Shown in pieces: positions 1 through 12,731 of a stretch of DNA of 64,000 nt. The notes under the pieces were generated by a model. It was not told the origin of the DNA and did no database searches. It worked only from the letters and a program-made list of their open reading frames with translations. The stretch spans positions 10,292,001 through 10,356,000 of the forward strand of contig OX485803.1 of NCBI GenBank assembly GCA_950295325.1, given 5' to 3'. The position numbers and the translations under genes were made by a program. The stretch is from Polytrichum commune. Its lineage: Eukaryota > Streptophyta > Polytrichopsida > Polytrichales > Polytrichaceae. Each line of letters opens with the position of its first letter. Within the stretch, counting starts at the first letter, position 1.

Positions 1-1780
1 GCACGACCAAACTTTTTGGTTCAAAGCTCCCTCTTTTATACGACTACGACACAGGGTTCGGGAGATTTTTGAGCTCAACCAGCTAAAATCCACCCCTTCA
101 CAACTTCTACCGGTTTTTTCAGGATTTGACCGGTTGCAAACTTGTTGCCATTAATTTGGAACGTCCAATCTCCTGTATTTTTTTCAAGTGCAGGCTAATT
201 TCCGCTTCATTGTAATGACAACTGGCTAAAAACTTGAGCATTGATAAGTAAGCCGGTTTTCCAATGTAACAAAATTATATCTACAAACAACATACACCAT
301 TCAATAACAACGTCTAAAAGACATATCAACATCCAACAACAATGATCAACAATTTATCCATAACAAGAGTTGAACCTGAAATAACCCATCAACTGGTTGA
401 TGGCCATGGATTTACTCTTCCATCATACTTAGGTCTTAAAACCTCACATTAGGCCATAGCATGATAAAAGAGTAATCTAACATACCATACTATATACAAA
501 AATGAAATTCATCAATTGTTAGAGTCAAAATCAACAGTATCATCTTCACTTTCAAGAGGAAAACGCATTGAAAGATATCTATGTGGATGTGAAAACAACC
601 ATCTAAACTTTGTAGAGTTCCTTCATAAAGCTAATGGCTTCCATTAGTACGTTATCAAGATCACCACGAAGATTTTCCATAGACACACGCATAATACATT
701 CTAAACATTAGCTGTCAACAATGAAATGCAATAATGAAGCAAAAGCTTTGCTTGTCTGCCATTCACCAAATCGCTACAAGCCCACAATGAACACATAACC
801 TAAACCCTAGAACTAGATGATATCCGACCCTAGATGAATCAAACCGGATGAAATCCGCCTATTTCACAATTCATCCGGGTAAAAATCCTCCTCCTCAAAA
901 TGGTTGCCGGTTGAAATCCATTGTTTTCTTTAAAAGCACCGGTTTCACATCCTCCACTTTCCCAATTCAACCGGACTATTCACAAAACCAACCGGCCGCC
1001 ATTACACTAAATACCGGTTCTCCCTGGACATTGCTACAACACTCGATAATGCAACATTTAGAATCTCCGTTTTGTCATATTGAAGAGGTAGTTAATGCTA
1101 AAAATTTCTTCATCTATGTTATGTACATCTAAAATACATCCATTTTCACTTGGGAGCTACTTGGGAACTTCACTTACCATTGGGAAATTAATGAGAATTA
1201 GGGTTATTAGTGTAGAATGAATATGGTTAGGGTTAGAGTGGTCTCCTGCCTAGTATGTTACTTTGTACTCATGGTGATATAGTATCACCAATATCTTGAT
1301 GCTAAACGTTATGCAACATTGTTGTCTAGTTTCTTATTAGAGTTTTTTTTTAATATTTTGGTGTTAACGAAATTATTAGTTTTCAAAATTTAGTAGGGAA
1401 TTTAGATAAGAAGACAATTGCTAACTTGGGTAGGCAACATAGTTCTTTGGACTCCTATTTCAAGAGTTCTTGATTTTTTTTTGTATTTGTTTGGAGTTAT
1501 AAGTTATTATTTCATACCATCTATATTGCTCAAACTCGTTGTATGTATTTTTAAGCTCATATTACTTATGTTTTGTATTCCCTCAATAATACGACAACTT
1601 TACGCCACTTGTCATATTAATGAGAGGAACCTCCTATATACAAGTTTTTTGTCATATTAATGAGAGAAGACAATTGCTAACTACAAGTTTTTTGCTGTAA
1701 AATAAAGCAATGCACGTGCAATTTCAATGGTAAAATTAAAAGTGAAATTATGTATATGTAAAAGAAATTACATTCATATC
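1..1780. other. No gene recognised; ACCGGTT-rich DNA
   Basis: I see no supportable gene here. The stretch 60-200 and 845-1030 is rich in ACCGG/CCGGTT words resembling those in the hAT-like family seen at 31.97, 41.27 and 53.69 kb, but I could not align it convincingly. A 94-codon open frame at 848-1132 has no recognisable domain and a composition like the surrounding DNA, so I do not call it a gene. Confidence 0.5.
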
Positions 1781-2165
1781 AAGTCATTAACATAAACATA
1801 CAAATATACTTTTGAATAATAATAAACCCCTATCATATGTATAATGTAAAACCCTTAGGGCATTCATTAATAAAGTTGTTGAAGACTTTTCATCCCCTAG
1901 ATGTAGCTCATAAACATCTAAGTCCACAATATATGTCATAGAAGCTAAATTATGCAATTAATGCTATTAATCTACCATCAAATGATCTATAAGATTGTAA
2001 GTCCACTTATTGTTGGTTTCTTTTTTATACCAACATAAGCCTATCTCCATGTTTGATGAATGCTCCATCAAGTCAATTGGATCTCTATACTCTACCTAAC
2101 GATTACCAAATTTATCATTATATTCGGTAGTCAGAGATTTTTTCATGATTTTGAGACTATTTAAG
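1780..2165 (-). pseudogene. Decayed coding remnant, unidentified
   Basis: Read on the minus strand, this stretch keeps protein-like sequence over about 120 codons, broken by stops near 2117 and between about 1945 and 1962. Readable pieces include RDPIDLMEHSSNMEIGLCWY and VDLDVYELHLGDEKSS, in phases consistent with one ancestral frame. I do not recognise the family. A decayed transposon-encoded protein is the most economical reading because the flanks are repeat-like and a second acidic open piece lies 0.5 kb upstream on the same strand (2688-2862). A broken host gene is the alternative. Confidence 0.35.
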
Positions 2166-2687
2166 AACGTAGTTTTTCAAACAAAGAACAAGAAAAATAC
2201 AAAATATATTCAATGTGACTTAATAAAGTGATTTGCATGGGTGGAACTAACCAATTTGGCACAAATACATGTCATCATAATAAGAAATTGAACTTGATAT
2301 TAAAGCATTTGCAATTATTTTGACACTTTACAAAGTCTCTAGTTAACGAATATAGTGATATTTTCTATGCATCCTATAAACCCTCCCAACAAACCGAATC
2401 TTAATTGGAGTTTTTAAAAATTAAATAAATTTTGTTTTTTTTGACAAATCTAGCTTTAGGTGTATCAAAAAAACACACTCCACAATCACAACCAAGATTT
2501 AACATAGTATCATGATTTGCGGCGGTAAGGAGTTTAGGCTACATATGTTTTATGCTAGCCTTAATTTGAGTTGATTGATCTTTAGATAAAGTTGGATTGC
2601 CATTCAATTGACTAACAAGTGTAGTTTGGAAAAAATCTAGACTCCCCTACCTCTACATAAGCCATAATGGATGTTACATATTAAGAT

Positions 2688-2862
2688 TAACAAGGCATTT
2701 CGACATTTTTGTGTTCATCAATTAGAACATCCAAGGCATGTTGAAGCTCATTTTGTAACTCCACATCTTCATGTAAATCATTTTCAACTTGTGACTGCAT
2801 CAATTCTATCTCTATGACATCATCCTTGCACATGTTTGAATTGTCTTCTCCAACACTACAAT
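2688..2862 (-). pseudogene. Acidic open-frame fragment, unidentified
   Basis: A minus-strand open stretch of about 57 codons, rich in D, E, N and Q (for example ELMQSQVENDLHEDVELQNE), ends in a stop near 2688. It looks like the acidic, possibly helical tail of a protein. There is no start codon in context and no recognised domain. It lies on the same strand as the remnant at 1780-2165 and may come from the same decayed element. Immediately upstream (2876-2938) is a two-copy 31-bp direct repeat that disrupts the frame. Confidence 0.3.
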
Positions 2863-2875
2863 TTTCTTGTCACCA

Positions 2876-2938
2876 CCTTGTGCACTAGAATCATAGAATC
2901 ATCAATCCTTGTGCACTAGAATCATAAAATCATCAATC
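2876..2938. repeat. Two-copy 31-bp tandem repeat
   Basis: The unit beginning CTTGTGCACTAGAATCATA occurs twice in a row with one base difference, followed by a partial third start (CTTATG). Confidence 0.8.
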
Positions 2939-3535
2939 CTTATGTGATCAATATCACACTCCTCATCCTTGTCCATACTTCCAATTAAATGAGCCTCAAT
3001 AAGTGGCCCTCCATTATGCAAGTAATGAAGTCTTCGGAATTAGTGATTTACACGTTCTGAACTTGACAAATCTAAAACCTCACGCCGTCTCCAACGGTGA
3101 CATTTGAGAAATGTTTTATCTCTTGGAACATTGACTATCCATTTTCTCAGAAATGTACTAGAAGTCGCCCAAGTCACCTCAAGATTATACGAATCGGAAT
3201 AAGACGGTAACATGCAGTATGACCAGCACACTTGACTGCTGAAAGGTAAACATTGCGTGATTCGAACAGCACCTTACCGATTTGGAACAAAAAACGTCCG
3301 TGACCCCGGTGTCTGATGCTGGTCCTATGCACGTCTTCCAAGTGGAATATCTTCGTCATCCTTCCTTTAGGTGGATCCAGGTGAACGGACACGTTGACAA
3401 CTACTTTAGAAGTTGTGAAGGTTCACACGGCAAAGAATTAATACAAGTAGCTGGGTACAATATTACAGGAGAGGTAGGACTGCGCGGCGATGAGTACTGC
3501 TGGTTCTAGTGCCGCGTTACTGGAAGGAGGAAACT

Positions 3536-3900
3536 TGAATCTCATCCTCACTAGCTAAGCGTATGGCTCAATTTCTGCATAAGTTGAATCGAAATAGTTA
3601 TCAGAGGGCATCGTCAAATCAATCTGGACAAAAGAAGTATGCACCCGGCTCGTGCTTCCATTCTTAAGAGAATAGAGGCGCAGAATATTGTCAGTCTAAG
3701 CTATACGTTGAACAAAAGCAGTTCTGAAAGCGGTTCTCAGAATTTATTCGGACAGGACCAATGCATACATTTTGGAAAGGAATGTCAATGTGCAAAGTAC
3801 TACCTTCCGATGAAATTCAATCCTCTTCGATTGCAAGTCCTTGATGGCCTACTGATTGGCCAGGTTGAAAACCCGAACACCCGAGAAAGTAATCGTTTTC
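3536..3900 (+). repeat. Segment x of A (matches 28608-28920)
   Basis: Both copies contain the order ATCCTCA(C)TAGCT, CTTATGGCTCA-like, GAACAAAAGCAGTTC-like, GTGGTTCTCAGAAT-like, then a GTACTACCTTCC block. Divergence is moderate with several short indels, and reading frames are not preserved between copies. Confidence 0.8.
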
Positions 3901-4439
3901 GAGCCACAAGTCAATGGGGAGTGTACCGCTCAGAAATCTCATCTCTCAACTTCAGAAGCATCCTACAGTGGACGCATATACTGTGAAAGTTCCCGCTAAC
4001 CGTACAGTACTACAGGATGGTTAGCACTTCTTAGTGACCGACGTCCAGGTTTAGGCGATGAATAGAATGTCTGGAATCAGCATAAGTATGCGAGCCAGCG
4101 GCTAGCACTTGCACTTATATTGCAGTGCGTTTCTCCGTTGAATCTGTCTGTGCATATAGGTAGACGAAGATATGAACGACGAGTGTAATTGTATGTTGGT
4201 GTTAGTTTTAAACCCTACAGACATCTCGAGTAGAAGTGGACTATTGTAGGATATGGGAAAGATCAAGAGAAGAGCGCTCATGTCATACCTGTGTATAGAC
4301 AGTCTTGCTGATATTGGACCAGTTTGCAAATGATTCAAGGATAAAGTGATCGTGCTAAATAGAACACATTATAGCCTCTGGTAGCAGCTGCACATATCAC
4401 ATGAAAAACGGCGATACAGAAGTCAAGCCAATATTATAT

Positions 4440-4506
4440 CAGATTCAGATGAACGCACTTTGCATACTTTTTCAAGGAGCAGGTGAGGTGCGTTCATCTG
4501 AATCTG
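4440..4506. other. Perfect 19-nt-arm hairpin
   Basis: Arms 4440-4458 and 4488-4506 are perfect reverse complements (CAGATTCAGATGAACGCAC and its complement) around a 29-nt loop. The homologous position in copy B is also a hairpin, so the foldback predates or survived the duplication. Confidence 0.85.
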
Positions 4507-5361
4507 ACACAATATTGAATTGAGGTACCAGGAACCAGAGCGCGAGAGGTATACTGATCAGGAAGATAATATACAATTTCAGTACTTGTATCGCAGTCGG
4601 AACATTTACAGGTTGTTTAGATGCTAACCTCAAAGAGGATTCTCTATTTAGCCATTAGAGTCAGAGCTTCAGCGATGATGATTTGTTAAGTGTGATCAAA
4701 TTTGCCTAGGTTGGAGCATATTTTTATGTACCAGATGTTGTGCACGTAGGCTGCAATTGTAGGATCTGTCCTCGAGATCTAGCCGGAGGCTTGCATGGTC
4801 ACAGACTCGAGTCCAGGGTATGAGATAGCCAACAGTACACCTGGAATTTTAGCACAACGAGAATTATGAGCACTATCTTTTGTGGTATCCATTTTGGCGT
4901 TGGCCCGGTTGGTCTTCTGTCTCAAAAAAAAAGAAAAAAAGAATTATGAGCACTATGCATCGGCACACGTGATTTGAGACAAAAGCTGTTGCCATTGTAT
5001 ACATGATCGTCCTCAGCACAGTTGTTTACACACCATTGCTCGTCGGTATGAATAAAGAATGACGTATTGCCCAATGATCTGGTACCTCGAATTCAAGCTG
5101 GAAATAGAGAATGTGTGGGAGAAAGATACGATAGGCTGTTATGCTATTTTTACTGTAGGGCATTGGTAGGGGATCGGTAGCAACACTCCTAAACTCCTCT
5201 ATAAGGATATCAACTATCAATACCTCACAATCTTTGACCAAAATAGAATCTTAGTTTCAACTATTTCTATGTAAGGTCTTGTGTATTGTGAGATATTAGT
5301 TTTGATCATGGGACCCACAGTTTATGGAGCTGGTAAAGACTCTAGAGTGAATGTGTGGGAC

Positions 5362-5392
5362 ATATATATATATATATATATATACATATATA
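5362..5392. repeat. (AT)n microsatellite
   Basis: About 30 bases of alternating AT with one interruption (TATACATATA). Copy B lacks it at the corresponding position. Confidence 0.95.
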
Positions 5393-5833
5393 ACGAGACA
5401 GCTACTCCCCTCTAAAATAAGTCACCCAATTATTCACCTCTCTGAGTTTATGGAGCTGGTACAGCCTCAGAAGAATATTGTAGCGCTTGAACTTGAACAT
5501 TGTGATGAGCAAAGGTGTCTGTAATTTCGTTCAGAGTTGAATCAGTGTAGATCAAATATATTGCGTTTGTTTTATGGATCTTGTCAGTTCGATCATCATG
5601 CATCATGCACACTTACTGGTCAGGAAACGGAACTTCGATAAGAGTTTAGAGGGATATCTTCATCGACACACATTGCAGACATTTGCAATTAATTCCATTG
5701 AGCCATATAGCCGTGTTACTTTTGGAGTACTTCAAATTCGTTTAATTTTCTGTATTCTCAGATTGAGGAGAATTTCCGAATGGACTTGGAGAAAGAGTTG
5801 ATGTATACCCCTGAAGAAGACGACGGTCCAAGT

Positions 5834-5866
5834 ACATGAAGAGACATCCTCCATGTCTCTTCATGT
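5834..5866. other. Perfect 14-nt-arm hairpin
   Basis: ACATGAAGAGACAT (5834-5847), a 5-nt loop, then its exact reverse complement (5853-5866). It could be a small foldback or a snap-back mutation product. No run of T follows that would suggest a Pol III terminator. Confidence 0.85.
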
Positions 5867-5949
5867 CAAGTACACAACATCTGAGCAGTTGCTTGGCCTG
5901 ACATATATATGTGGCTAGTTTACATGTACATCTGCAATGTTTTGACAAG

Positions 5950-6379
5950 GCTATGCGAAATAAAATTATACCGACTTAGACCGGAGGTTCAGTTTTTTTT
6001 ATAATATTCTCAATACTTCAGAGGATGTTTTATGCATAGAAATTTCAATAACATGATCACTCCCTCCCACACATAAAGAGATGCACTCCATATCATTCTT
6101 CACTAGAAGTGATGTTAATATCCTGATTTGTCTCATCTAGTATCTTTAAGGAAAGTATCACATGTGCTCCCCAGGTACGCAACTCCCATATTATACGTAG
6201 GGGGCATCGTATTAAAAACGGTTTAGAGGACGGCTTTTGTAAAAATTATATCAAATTATATCAAATTAAAATGATCAAAAAGTTGGGTGAAGACCAAATT
6301 AAATAAAATGAGATGAAAAAATAGTTGGGTTGCATATTTATTATAAAAAAACTCCAACGTATATAAACAATTGAAACAC
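5950..6379. other. No gene seen; AT-rich spacer
   Basis: Nothing supportable beyond AT-rich sequence and short direct repeats such as TATATCAAAT twice at about 6248-6270. Confidence 0.5.
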
Positions 6380-6386
6380 CTAGTTT

Positions 6387-6733
6387 TTAAACCTTGTAGA
6401 GCGTCTAAGAGGGGTATTCAATGTAGATGTCGGATTAGTATTCACAAATGATAGAGGGTCCTTTCGAGGTCTCCCTCTTTTGGAAGGAATTGTGGCAATT
6501 ACAGGTGTAACATATTCCTTCTCCCTATCTCTACCTCCACTACATGAGCCTCTACGCTTCATCTCACAATCCATGTGTTTGTTTAAGCCAAGGATGACCT
6601 CCCAAATGAGCACAAGCACACTCCAAAGCGACGACACAAAGGCTCCAAAGAAAAGCCGCACACTCCAAAGCAAAGACACAAAGGCTCCAAAACCGAACAC
6701 AAAAGCTTCAAAGCGAATATATAGAAGCCTCAA
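6387..6733 (-). pseudogene. Open frame with AT-hook-like tail
   Basis: A 117-codon minus-strand frame. The C-terminal third reads SKRGRPRKDPL followed by a basic RRSTRFKN end. KRGRPRK matches the core of an AT-hook, a short motif that binds the minor groove of AT-rich DNA in chromatin proteins and some transposon proteins. The N-terminal half is hydrophobic and arises from degenerate DNA repeats (CTCCAAAG/ACACAAAGGCTC units at 6590-6720), so it is unlikely to be native protein. A plausible reading is a terminal exon, about 6387-6560, of a decayed gene or element fused to unrelated repeats. Confidence 0.3.
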
Positions 6734-7324
6734 ACCCTAAGCCCTAACCCTAAACCGGGAACCCATGATATTTTGAAATACCCCATGATACCCTTGAGTA
6801 CTCGGGGCACCATATGATGTACATATGGTCTTAAAAATACATACCTCAACTGTATCCTAACACAAATCATTAGTTTTCTATCCCAACAGTTAGACCAGTA
6901 AGTTGCCTATACATAAATCCACACGAATATTTGCCTCCAATTAGAATTATAAGCCACGAATAGTTGCCTCCCATTAAAATTATAAGTCATTCACAATGTT
7001 AAAATTTTATTAAAAAGTCCAAAAAGTTGGGTAGTTTGACCTATGGTACATGTATTAAAAAAATCATATAATTAGGTTTTTAATGCAATTATATGCTTCA
7101 AAATATATTCATTTCCTATATATAATTACACTTTTGGATTCCTTGTTAGAAGGGCTACAAGGGTTTCCTACATTAAAACAAATTATATCACTCAATATTG
7201 GACTAAAACGCATTATAAGTGATTATAATCAGGACCATATAATACGGGAATTGCGTACCCGGGATGTGCTCAAGCAAGGGTCGTGTAGTTTGACGAAGAA
7301 TTTGTAATCATTATGTGCCAGATT

Positions 7325-7650
7325 GGAACCATCACTGTGATGGACGCAACACAAGACACATACTCCAAGCATTTTCAATTTTGGATTCAGCTAACCCTTG
7401 ATGTTGATGTGTCTCTTTCCTACGATATGAGAAGCTCCAGAGCTTTACCTTGGTTGGGCAGTTTTGAGTTTCCTCATTCCTTCTTATCAGTTGAGCGCTA
7501 CCAACTATTTTGTGAAAATTTCAACCATTGAGAGCATCAAAGGAATTAAGCTATAATTTTATTGACAAAGAATGACATGAATGGAACCATCACTGCGATG
7601 GACGTAACATAAAACACATGCTCCAAGAAGATTAAATTTAGGATTCATAG
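7325..7650 (+). repeat. Dispersed direct repeat pair (7325-7392, 7579-7650)
   Basis: Both copies begin GGAACCATCACTG(T/C)GATGG and continue for about 68 bases with roughly 80% identity, 254 bases apart. The shared start contains a small palindrome (CATCACTGTGATG-like). Nothing in between is recognised. Confidence 0.75.
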
Positions 7651-7659
7651 CTATGTATA

Positions 7660-9690
7660 TGCATTTTGTCCATCAGGTGCCGAAGTTTTGAGCCGGGCTC
7701 CACATCTAGTGTCATACTACGCTAATACACTGAAGATGGACAATCTTTGGATAAAAATGTTCACTAGAGATTGGGACTGCATATCCCAAATTAAATAAAG
7801 TTCCACCTCCAGATGTAGTACGTACACAAAGTAAAATTCTTAGCCCTGAGACACAGTGCATGTCGAAAAGGGAGATGCCAACACAGGGTGGAGGGTTACC
7901 TGCATGTGACTTTAGGTATTTTTGTTCAATCTAAAAAACAGCATGACTCACATGTGATCTCATATGGCTGCGTCATCTTGGGCGCCATACACATTCTTTG
8001 ATATCGTGACATAGCATCTCGTTGTTCGTTCGTTGATTTTATCCAACGATACACAGAAACATAAACAGCACAAGTATCTTGACATCTTCTTCAGTCAGTT
8101 TACAGACATTGAGTAAGAAGTTAATACCGACGAAACATGAACTTAATGCGGATAGCTGTACTGCAGTACTTGCGTCCGTTGCAGCAATTGCAGTGATAGT
8201 TGCAGGTCAAGCCAGGAGCACATGGTCGAAGACAGGTTCATTTTTGTACAATGTCAGCTCACTGTGCACCTCGTACCTCACATTTCAAGCAACGACATCG
8301 ATCATTCATCTACTAACCAGATGATTTGATTTTGTTGTGCTCCTCCAAGTTAGGCATGCAAATAGCCGCTCACGCACTCTTTCCCCAGCCATTGCACTGA
8401 TCATCATGATTGTGGTGCAATCTGTTTTTGTTTTTTGGTACGTTTGATTATCTTCAGAATAATGAGTTGGTCGCACTACTAGAAAATTCTAGAGTTAATG
8501 TCTCAAACAATGTCTCAGCAGTGTCGCTCCAGAAATGCCTTAGGAGGAATCAAAAAGCGGTTCAATGCCACGATACTGTCACTAGTGGGGACGCGGAGCA
8601 GATTCTGGGCGATGTGGAAGGGCCCACCCAAACTTCCACCCTATCTCCCTCCTTTTACGTTTCAGAAGCTCCTCCAATGTAAATTTCAGTCATTTCTACC
8701 TAGCCCTTTCCTATCTTTTTGTACTTTACCCAATGCAGTACCCAGCTTGCACTTAAGATAAGAGCCTGCACTTCAAATGAACGGTCACGCACCTCGCACT
8801 GCTCTACTCCGGCATCGTCATCTCCAACAGATATGTCCACTTCCACCACGGGACAGGAGCTATTTCTTCATATATCTATTGCTTCTTACATCAACATCAT
8901 GTGTTCCTTTTACGATACTTGACATGGTGAGTTGAAATCTTTTAGAGGGGAAATCAACCATTGTTGCTTGATGCAAATGAAGTTAAATTTATGCTAAGTA
9001 TCTCTGCAAACATTTTCCAAGACACTTCTTCCTTTGTCAAAGACAAGCCTATTGGTCCACAGATTTTATTGTACCCAAAGACATGAACTTGGGGATTCAT
9101 TCTGCTTTTTAGAGGTCACTGAAGTCACTGCAGGGTCTAGGGCTATCAATGCACCATTGGTGTATGGGTCTGTTGTTTGCAGGTGTCCAGAATTAGCTTA
9201 CCATATAACTACATATTTGAGTCAATTCTGAGCTGGTGTGTTTTTCTCTCAACTGGAGGGCACTATGTTCTTATTCCAGAGAGCTGGTGTGTATCACAGG
9301 CCCTTGACCCTGTCAGAATTGCATACCTCTATCTTGTTGGAAATTTCAGCTGCTGTAACTCGAGCTACTGGATATTCTAAGTAATTTTTGTATCCCACTT
9401 GATATCTAAATTTCAGGTACCTGTGTTGTGAGCTTTGCTTTGGCACATCATATCTAACTACACCTCTTATACCCATCTGTGGGCTTGCAGGTAATTCATT
9501 CAGCAACCGTCATCCATGTGGAAGTCCGTGATTTCATGTTGCTCTGCTTAGCCAGGGTCACATCTCACACAAAATTCTATCATGGTGGTGCTGCTAGGAG
9601 ATTGGTGGGTTGTATACACATCATCTTCCACAATAACCGCACTCGGCTTGAGTATGGTCCTGCTCAAGAAACTCAGTAGTGTGATATACA
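7660..9690. other. No gene assigned; part of unit A
   Basis: An 81-codon frame at 8079-8324 has a hydrophobic stretch, and several frames near 8410-9680 end next to TTTCAG/TTGCAG-like acceptor sites. None is conserved in copy B or shows a known domain. The region 8281-8440 is homologous to copy B and contains the empty site (8405-8413) for the Mutator-like insertion at 29200. Confidence 0.5.
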
Positions 9691-10290
9691 CAATATAATA
9701 TCAAAATTACAATATCTTTCGTTCTCAAATGTTTCACGCTTAGCAGGTCCCCCAGATCAGCTGGCACTTCATAGCTACTGCTTCCGAAGCATATTGGTCC
9801 AGAAATTACGTTTAACTATTAATTTTATCGCGTGGTTCCCACAGGACCGTGGCGTCAAAGAAGAAAAAGCGCCCAACTCATGCATAATTTGACACGCTTG
9901 ATAAACATCAAGATAATCAACGAATAATGTAGCCGAAACTTCGAATGTCGAGCTACCGACGGTTCCCTCATAGGCTGCAGGAATATGTGTAAAATGTTCC
10001 TAAAACTTCACAGGAGATGTTGTTTACCGCCGGTTAGGAAAAGTCACCCTAGGTCGTAGCCGCGTGGAAAATTTCCAGCTACTAATCTGAGTCACGGGGT
10101 CACCAATCAGTCTTACCGACCCGCCTACAGAGAGAATATTCTGCGCAGCCTATATGAGTGGGCTCCATGGTGACAATCATTGCAACTGTCACTCGAGTGA
10201 GACAATCCTCTATAGAATATCTTAGGAGAGTCTAGATCTCTTTCTTGATTAGAAGAGACCTTGGCTACCTGAGGAATGTAATGTTCCTTG

Positions 10291-12400
10291 CTGATCTATA
10301 ACTCTTGTAATTTGATTTCAATTTGGTTGCAGGACTTCCATGGACAAATGTACACTGGAGGAAGCTTCAACTCAAAAGAATTCGCAGCCAGATTCACATG
10401 CACACACCCTCGCACTACGAAAGCATAGTTTGCGTGTTGGTATGTCCATGTCGAGTCTGGATGTGAACTTTTTTGGGAAGAAGTAAGTCGAGGATTGAGC
10501 ACTTGGAGGATTGGACTTCGACATGATTTTAGCCATTGGAGGTCGGACCTCTTCAAAGGGGCCTTAAATACAAATTCTCGTATTAACCCTCTCAAGTTAC
10601 ATCTACATCAACGTGGAGATTTTTCTTACTAACGGTTTTCTCTATGTATGTAGTATGTACTTCAACACATTGTTTGTTAGTAGAGCATGTAATTCATATC
10701 TATGTTCAGATCAGCTAATTGTGTACGCAAATATCTCATTATGTTCGTAGCACACCCTCATTTAAATTAGGAACTCTCACTTGACGTCTAGTGACAACGC
10801 CTACAATTGAATAATCTCCGGCTCCTCATTGTTTGTCATGCAAAACTTCTCGCAGTATCTATATCTACAGGCAATGGGTTACAATATCAGAAGTTAGCGA
10901 CACTTGCCAAGTTATTAAAAAGAAAAAATTGCACAAGGTCTCAGTAACGAATCAGATCCCAGGTAGTAACCGTGAATCTTAAGTTTTCGTCAACCAAGAG
11001 GAAGAGACTGGCACTTGTAAAATTAGTTGGCGTTGGTGGCTCTCGGCTCGGAGCGTCCGGGATGGCAAGTATCTGTAGCACCCGCAGGGTCAGCATCTTT
11101 TGGTTTGGAGCTCCTAAGACATTTTCAAGAAGCAATATTTTGAGAGCTGCTTTCTCATTAGAAGCACTTTTAAAATTATATGTTCTAAGAAATATGATCA
11201 ATTTTCTTGGAAGCAAAAGTAAATACCCAGGTGTATCTAGATTTTAACCCCTGCTTGAGAAAGAATCCTTCTAATTAGTTCTTAAAAAATCTGAAAGTGT
11301 AAAGGTTCAGAGTTCAGACTCCGTTCAGAAACAACCTTATCAGTGTATTCCTCACAATGGCCTCTTTCCAATCATGTTTCTACTATTTTTGTTGAAGCAA
11401 AGCATCAATCCTTTGAAGCATTGAGTGATTTAGAACAGCTGATCTAAAGGGAGAGTTGCCATCCTGGGCAGAGCAAACTAATCACGCATGAATTGCAGTT
11501 TGCAACTGAACCAGAATATAGTATCCACATAATTGATAGGTTCTTCCCAAGATGCCAGTAGGTACCGTTAATCATAATAGATATATTTTCTAGACCAGCT
11601 TCAAAACAAGACGCCCATGGGTATCCTAACTTTCCTCAGAACGATTCTGCAAAATTATTTCCATGAATTGAAGTTTAGGAGTACCGTAGCCAAGAGAACA
11701 AGGATAGATTTTGATGAGCATATAGTTTTAGATACACTTTCTTGTGGTGTATGAACAAGAAAGTATCTACAGGGGATCTAGAGTTTCTTGGTGTAGGTGT
11801 CTTGACAAGTCACCTATACGCCCTTCGAGAAAAGAGCAATTTTGTCTTGATCGTCCGAAACTCGGAGCGAAATCAAGAATCTCACCGCTGTTGACAGTTG
11901 TGGGCAACGCACAGTACGTACGTATCGGGTCCTTATCGCCAACCTCTGATGCTCCATGAATTACTGCATGCGCATCGAGAGTGGCGACATATCCATCCTA
12001 TTAGCTAAGTTATAAAAATACTTGGTGCATTGTTAACATTGAATATCTCGCGCTAGTATATATGTATACTTTTAAGTATCTGCATTACTGCTGTGTGTCT
12101 GAACGGAGCTCATCATTTATAAGATAACAGATGCTAGTGGGCTAGAACAGAGATGATGGACACAATGATATCTTTGCTGAATACAAGGACACGAGTCTTC
12201 TGTGATTAACGAAAATAATTGTAAAGTTGCAGCTTGAAGAATTCAGGATACAGAATGCAACAATGATCAGGTAATGCAAAATGTAGTACAACTAAGACTA
12301 CACTTGGCTACAATACATCGTTTTTGGTCTTGGCATGGTATCCGCAGTGTGGAAGCTAGGCACCGATAAATCAAAGCTGTCCAGTTTGCAGACAGAGATT
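10291..12400. other. No gene assigned; part of unit A
   Basis: I see no recognisable domain. One copy of the dispersed CGCAGCCAGATTCACATG motif lies at about 10384-10402. The remainder is unassigned, and I could not place clear copy-B counterparts for most of 10.4-12.4 kb. Confidence 0.45.
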
Positions 12401-12480
12401 CTTATAATTCTCATATCTTAAAGCTCCTTTACACCGTTGCTAAATTTTGAGGCAGATCATACAGAACAGGCCTACAAGTT

Positions 12481-12496
12481 CTCTCTCTCTCTCTCT
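12481..12496. repeat. (CT)n microsatellite
   Basis: Eight CT repeats. Confidence 0.95.
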
Positions 12497-12677
12497 TCTA
12501 GCTAGGATGACAATTCTGATAGAGTTATGAAAAGAGCCTGGTATTTTCTGAACATTTTTTATCAAATCAATGTTACACCCCGCATGGATGAAACCCAATT
12601 TTAAAAGAAATGTAAAGTTAGAAACGTCCTTTGCAAGTAAACGGGTTCTTTTCCATAGAGAGATCAGGAAGCTTCTA

Positions 12678-12731
12678 GTGGAACAGCATCCTGGTCCTTC
12701 CCAGCTTCTAGTGACCAAGATGCTGTTCCAC
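12678..12731. other. 19-nt-arm hairpin
   Basis: GTGGAACAGCATC(C/T)TGGTC at 12678-12696 pairs with 12713-12731, with one mismatch and a 16-nt loop. The decamer GCTTCTAGTG directly precedes each arm region (12671, 12704), so the right arm may have arisen by a template switch. The sequence GACCAAGATGCTGTT of this arm recurs at 33011-33025. Confidence 0.85.

Larger units (their letters stand above)
4257..5430 (+). repeat. Segment y of A (matches 34383-35440)
   Basis: The best-preserved segment of the A/B pair, about 1.1 kb, with long near-identical runs (for example GACAGTCTTGCTGATATTGG in both). It contains the hairpin at 4440-4506, which corresponds to the longer hairpin at 34565-34631. Its 3' part (5190-5400) is also related to the arms of the inverted-repeat element at 56737-57327. 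Confidence 0.85.

Noticed and set aside
3040-3510. Short overlapping frames on both strands
   Set aside because: They overlap antisense to one another, with no domain and no start context.
6725-6760. CCCTAAACCCTAA-like string suggesting telomeric repeat
   Set aside because: Only about three irregular units; no array.
8079-8324. 81-codon frame with a hydrophobic stretch
   Set aside because: No homologous frame in unit B, no known domain, and the 3' part lies in repeat segment sequence.
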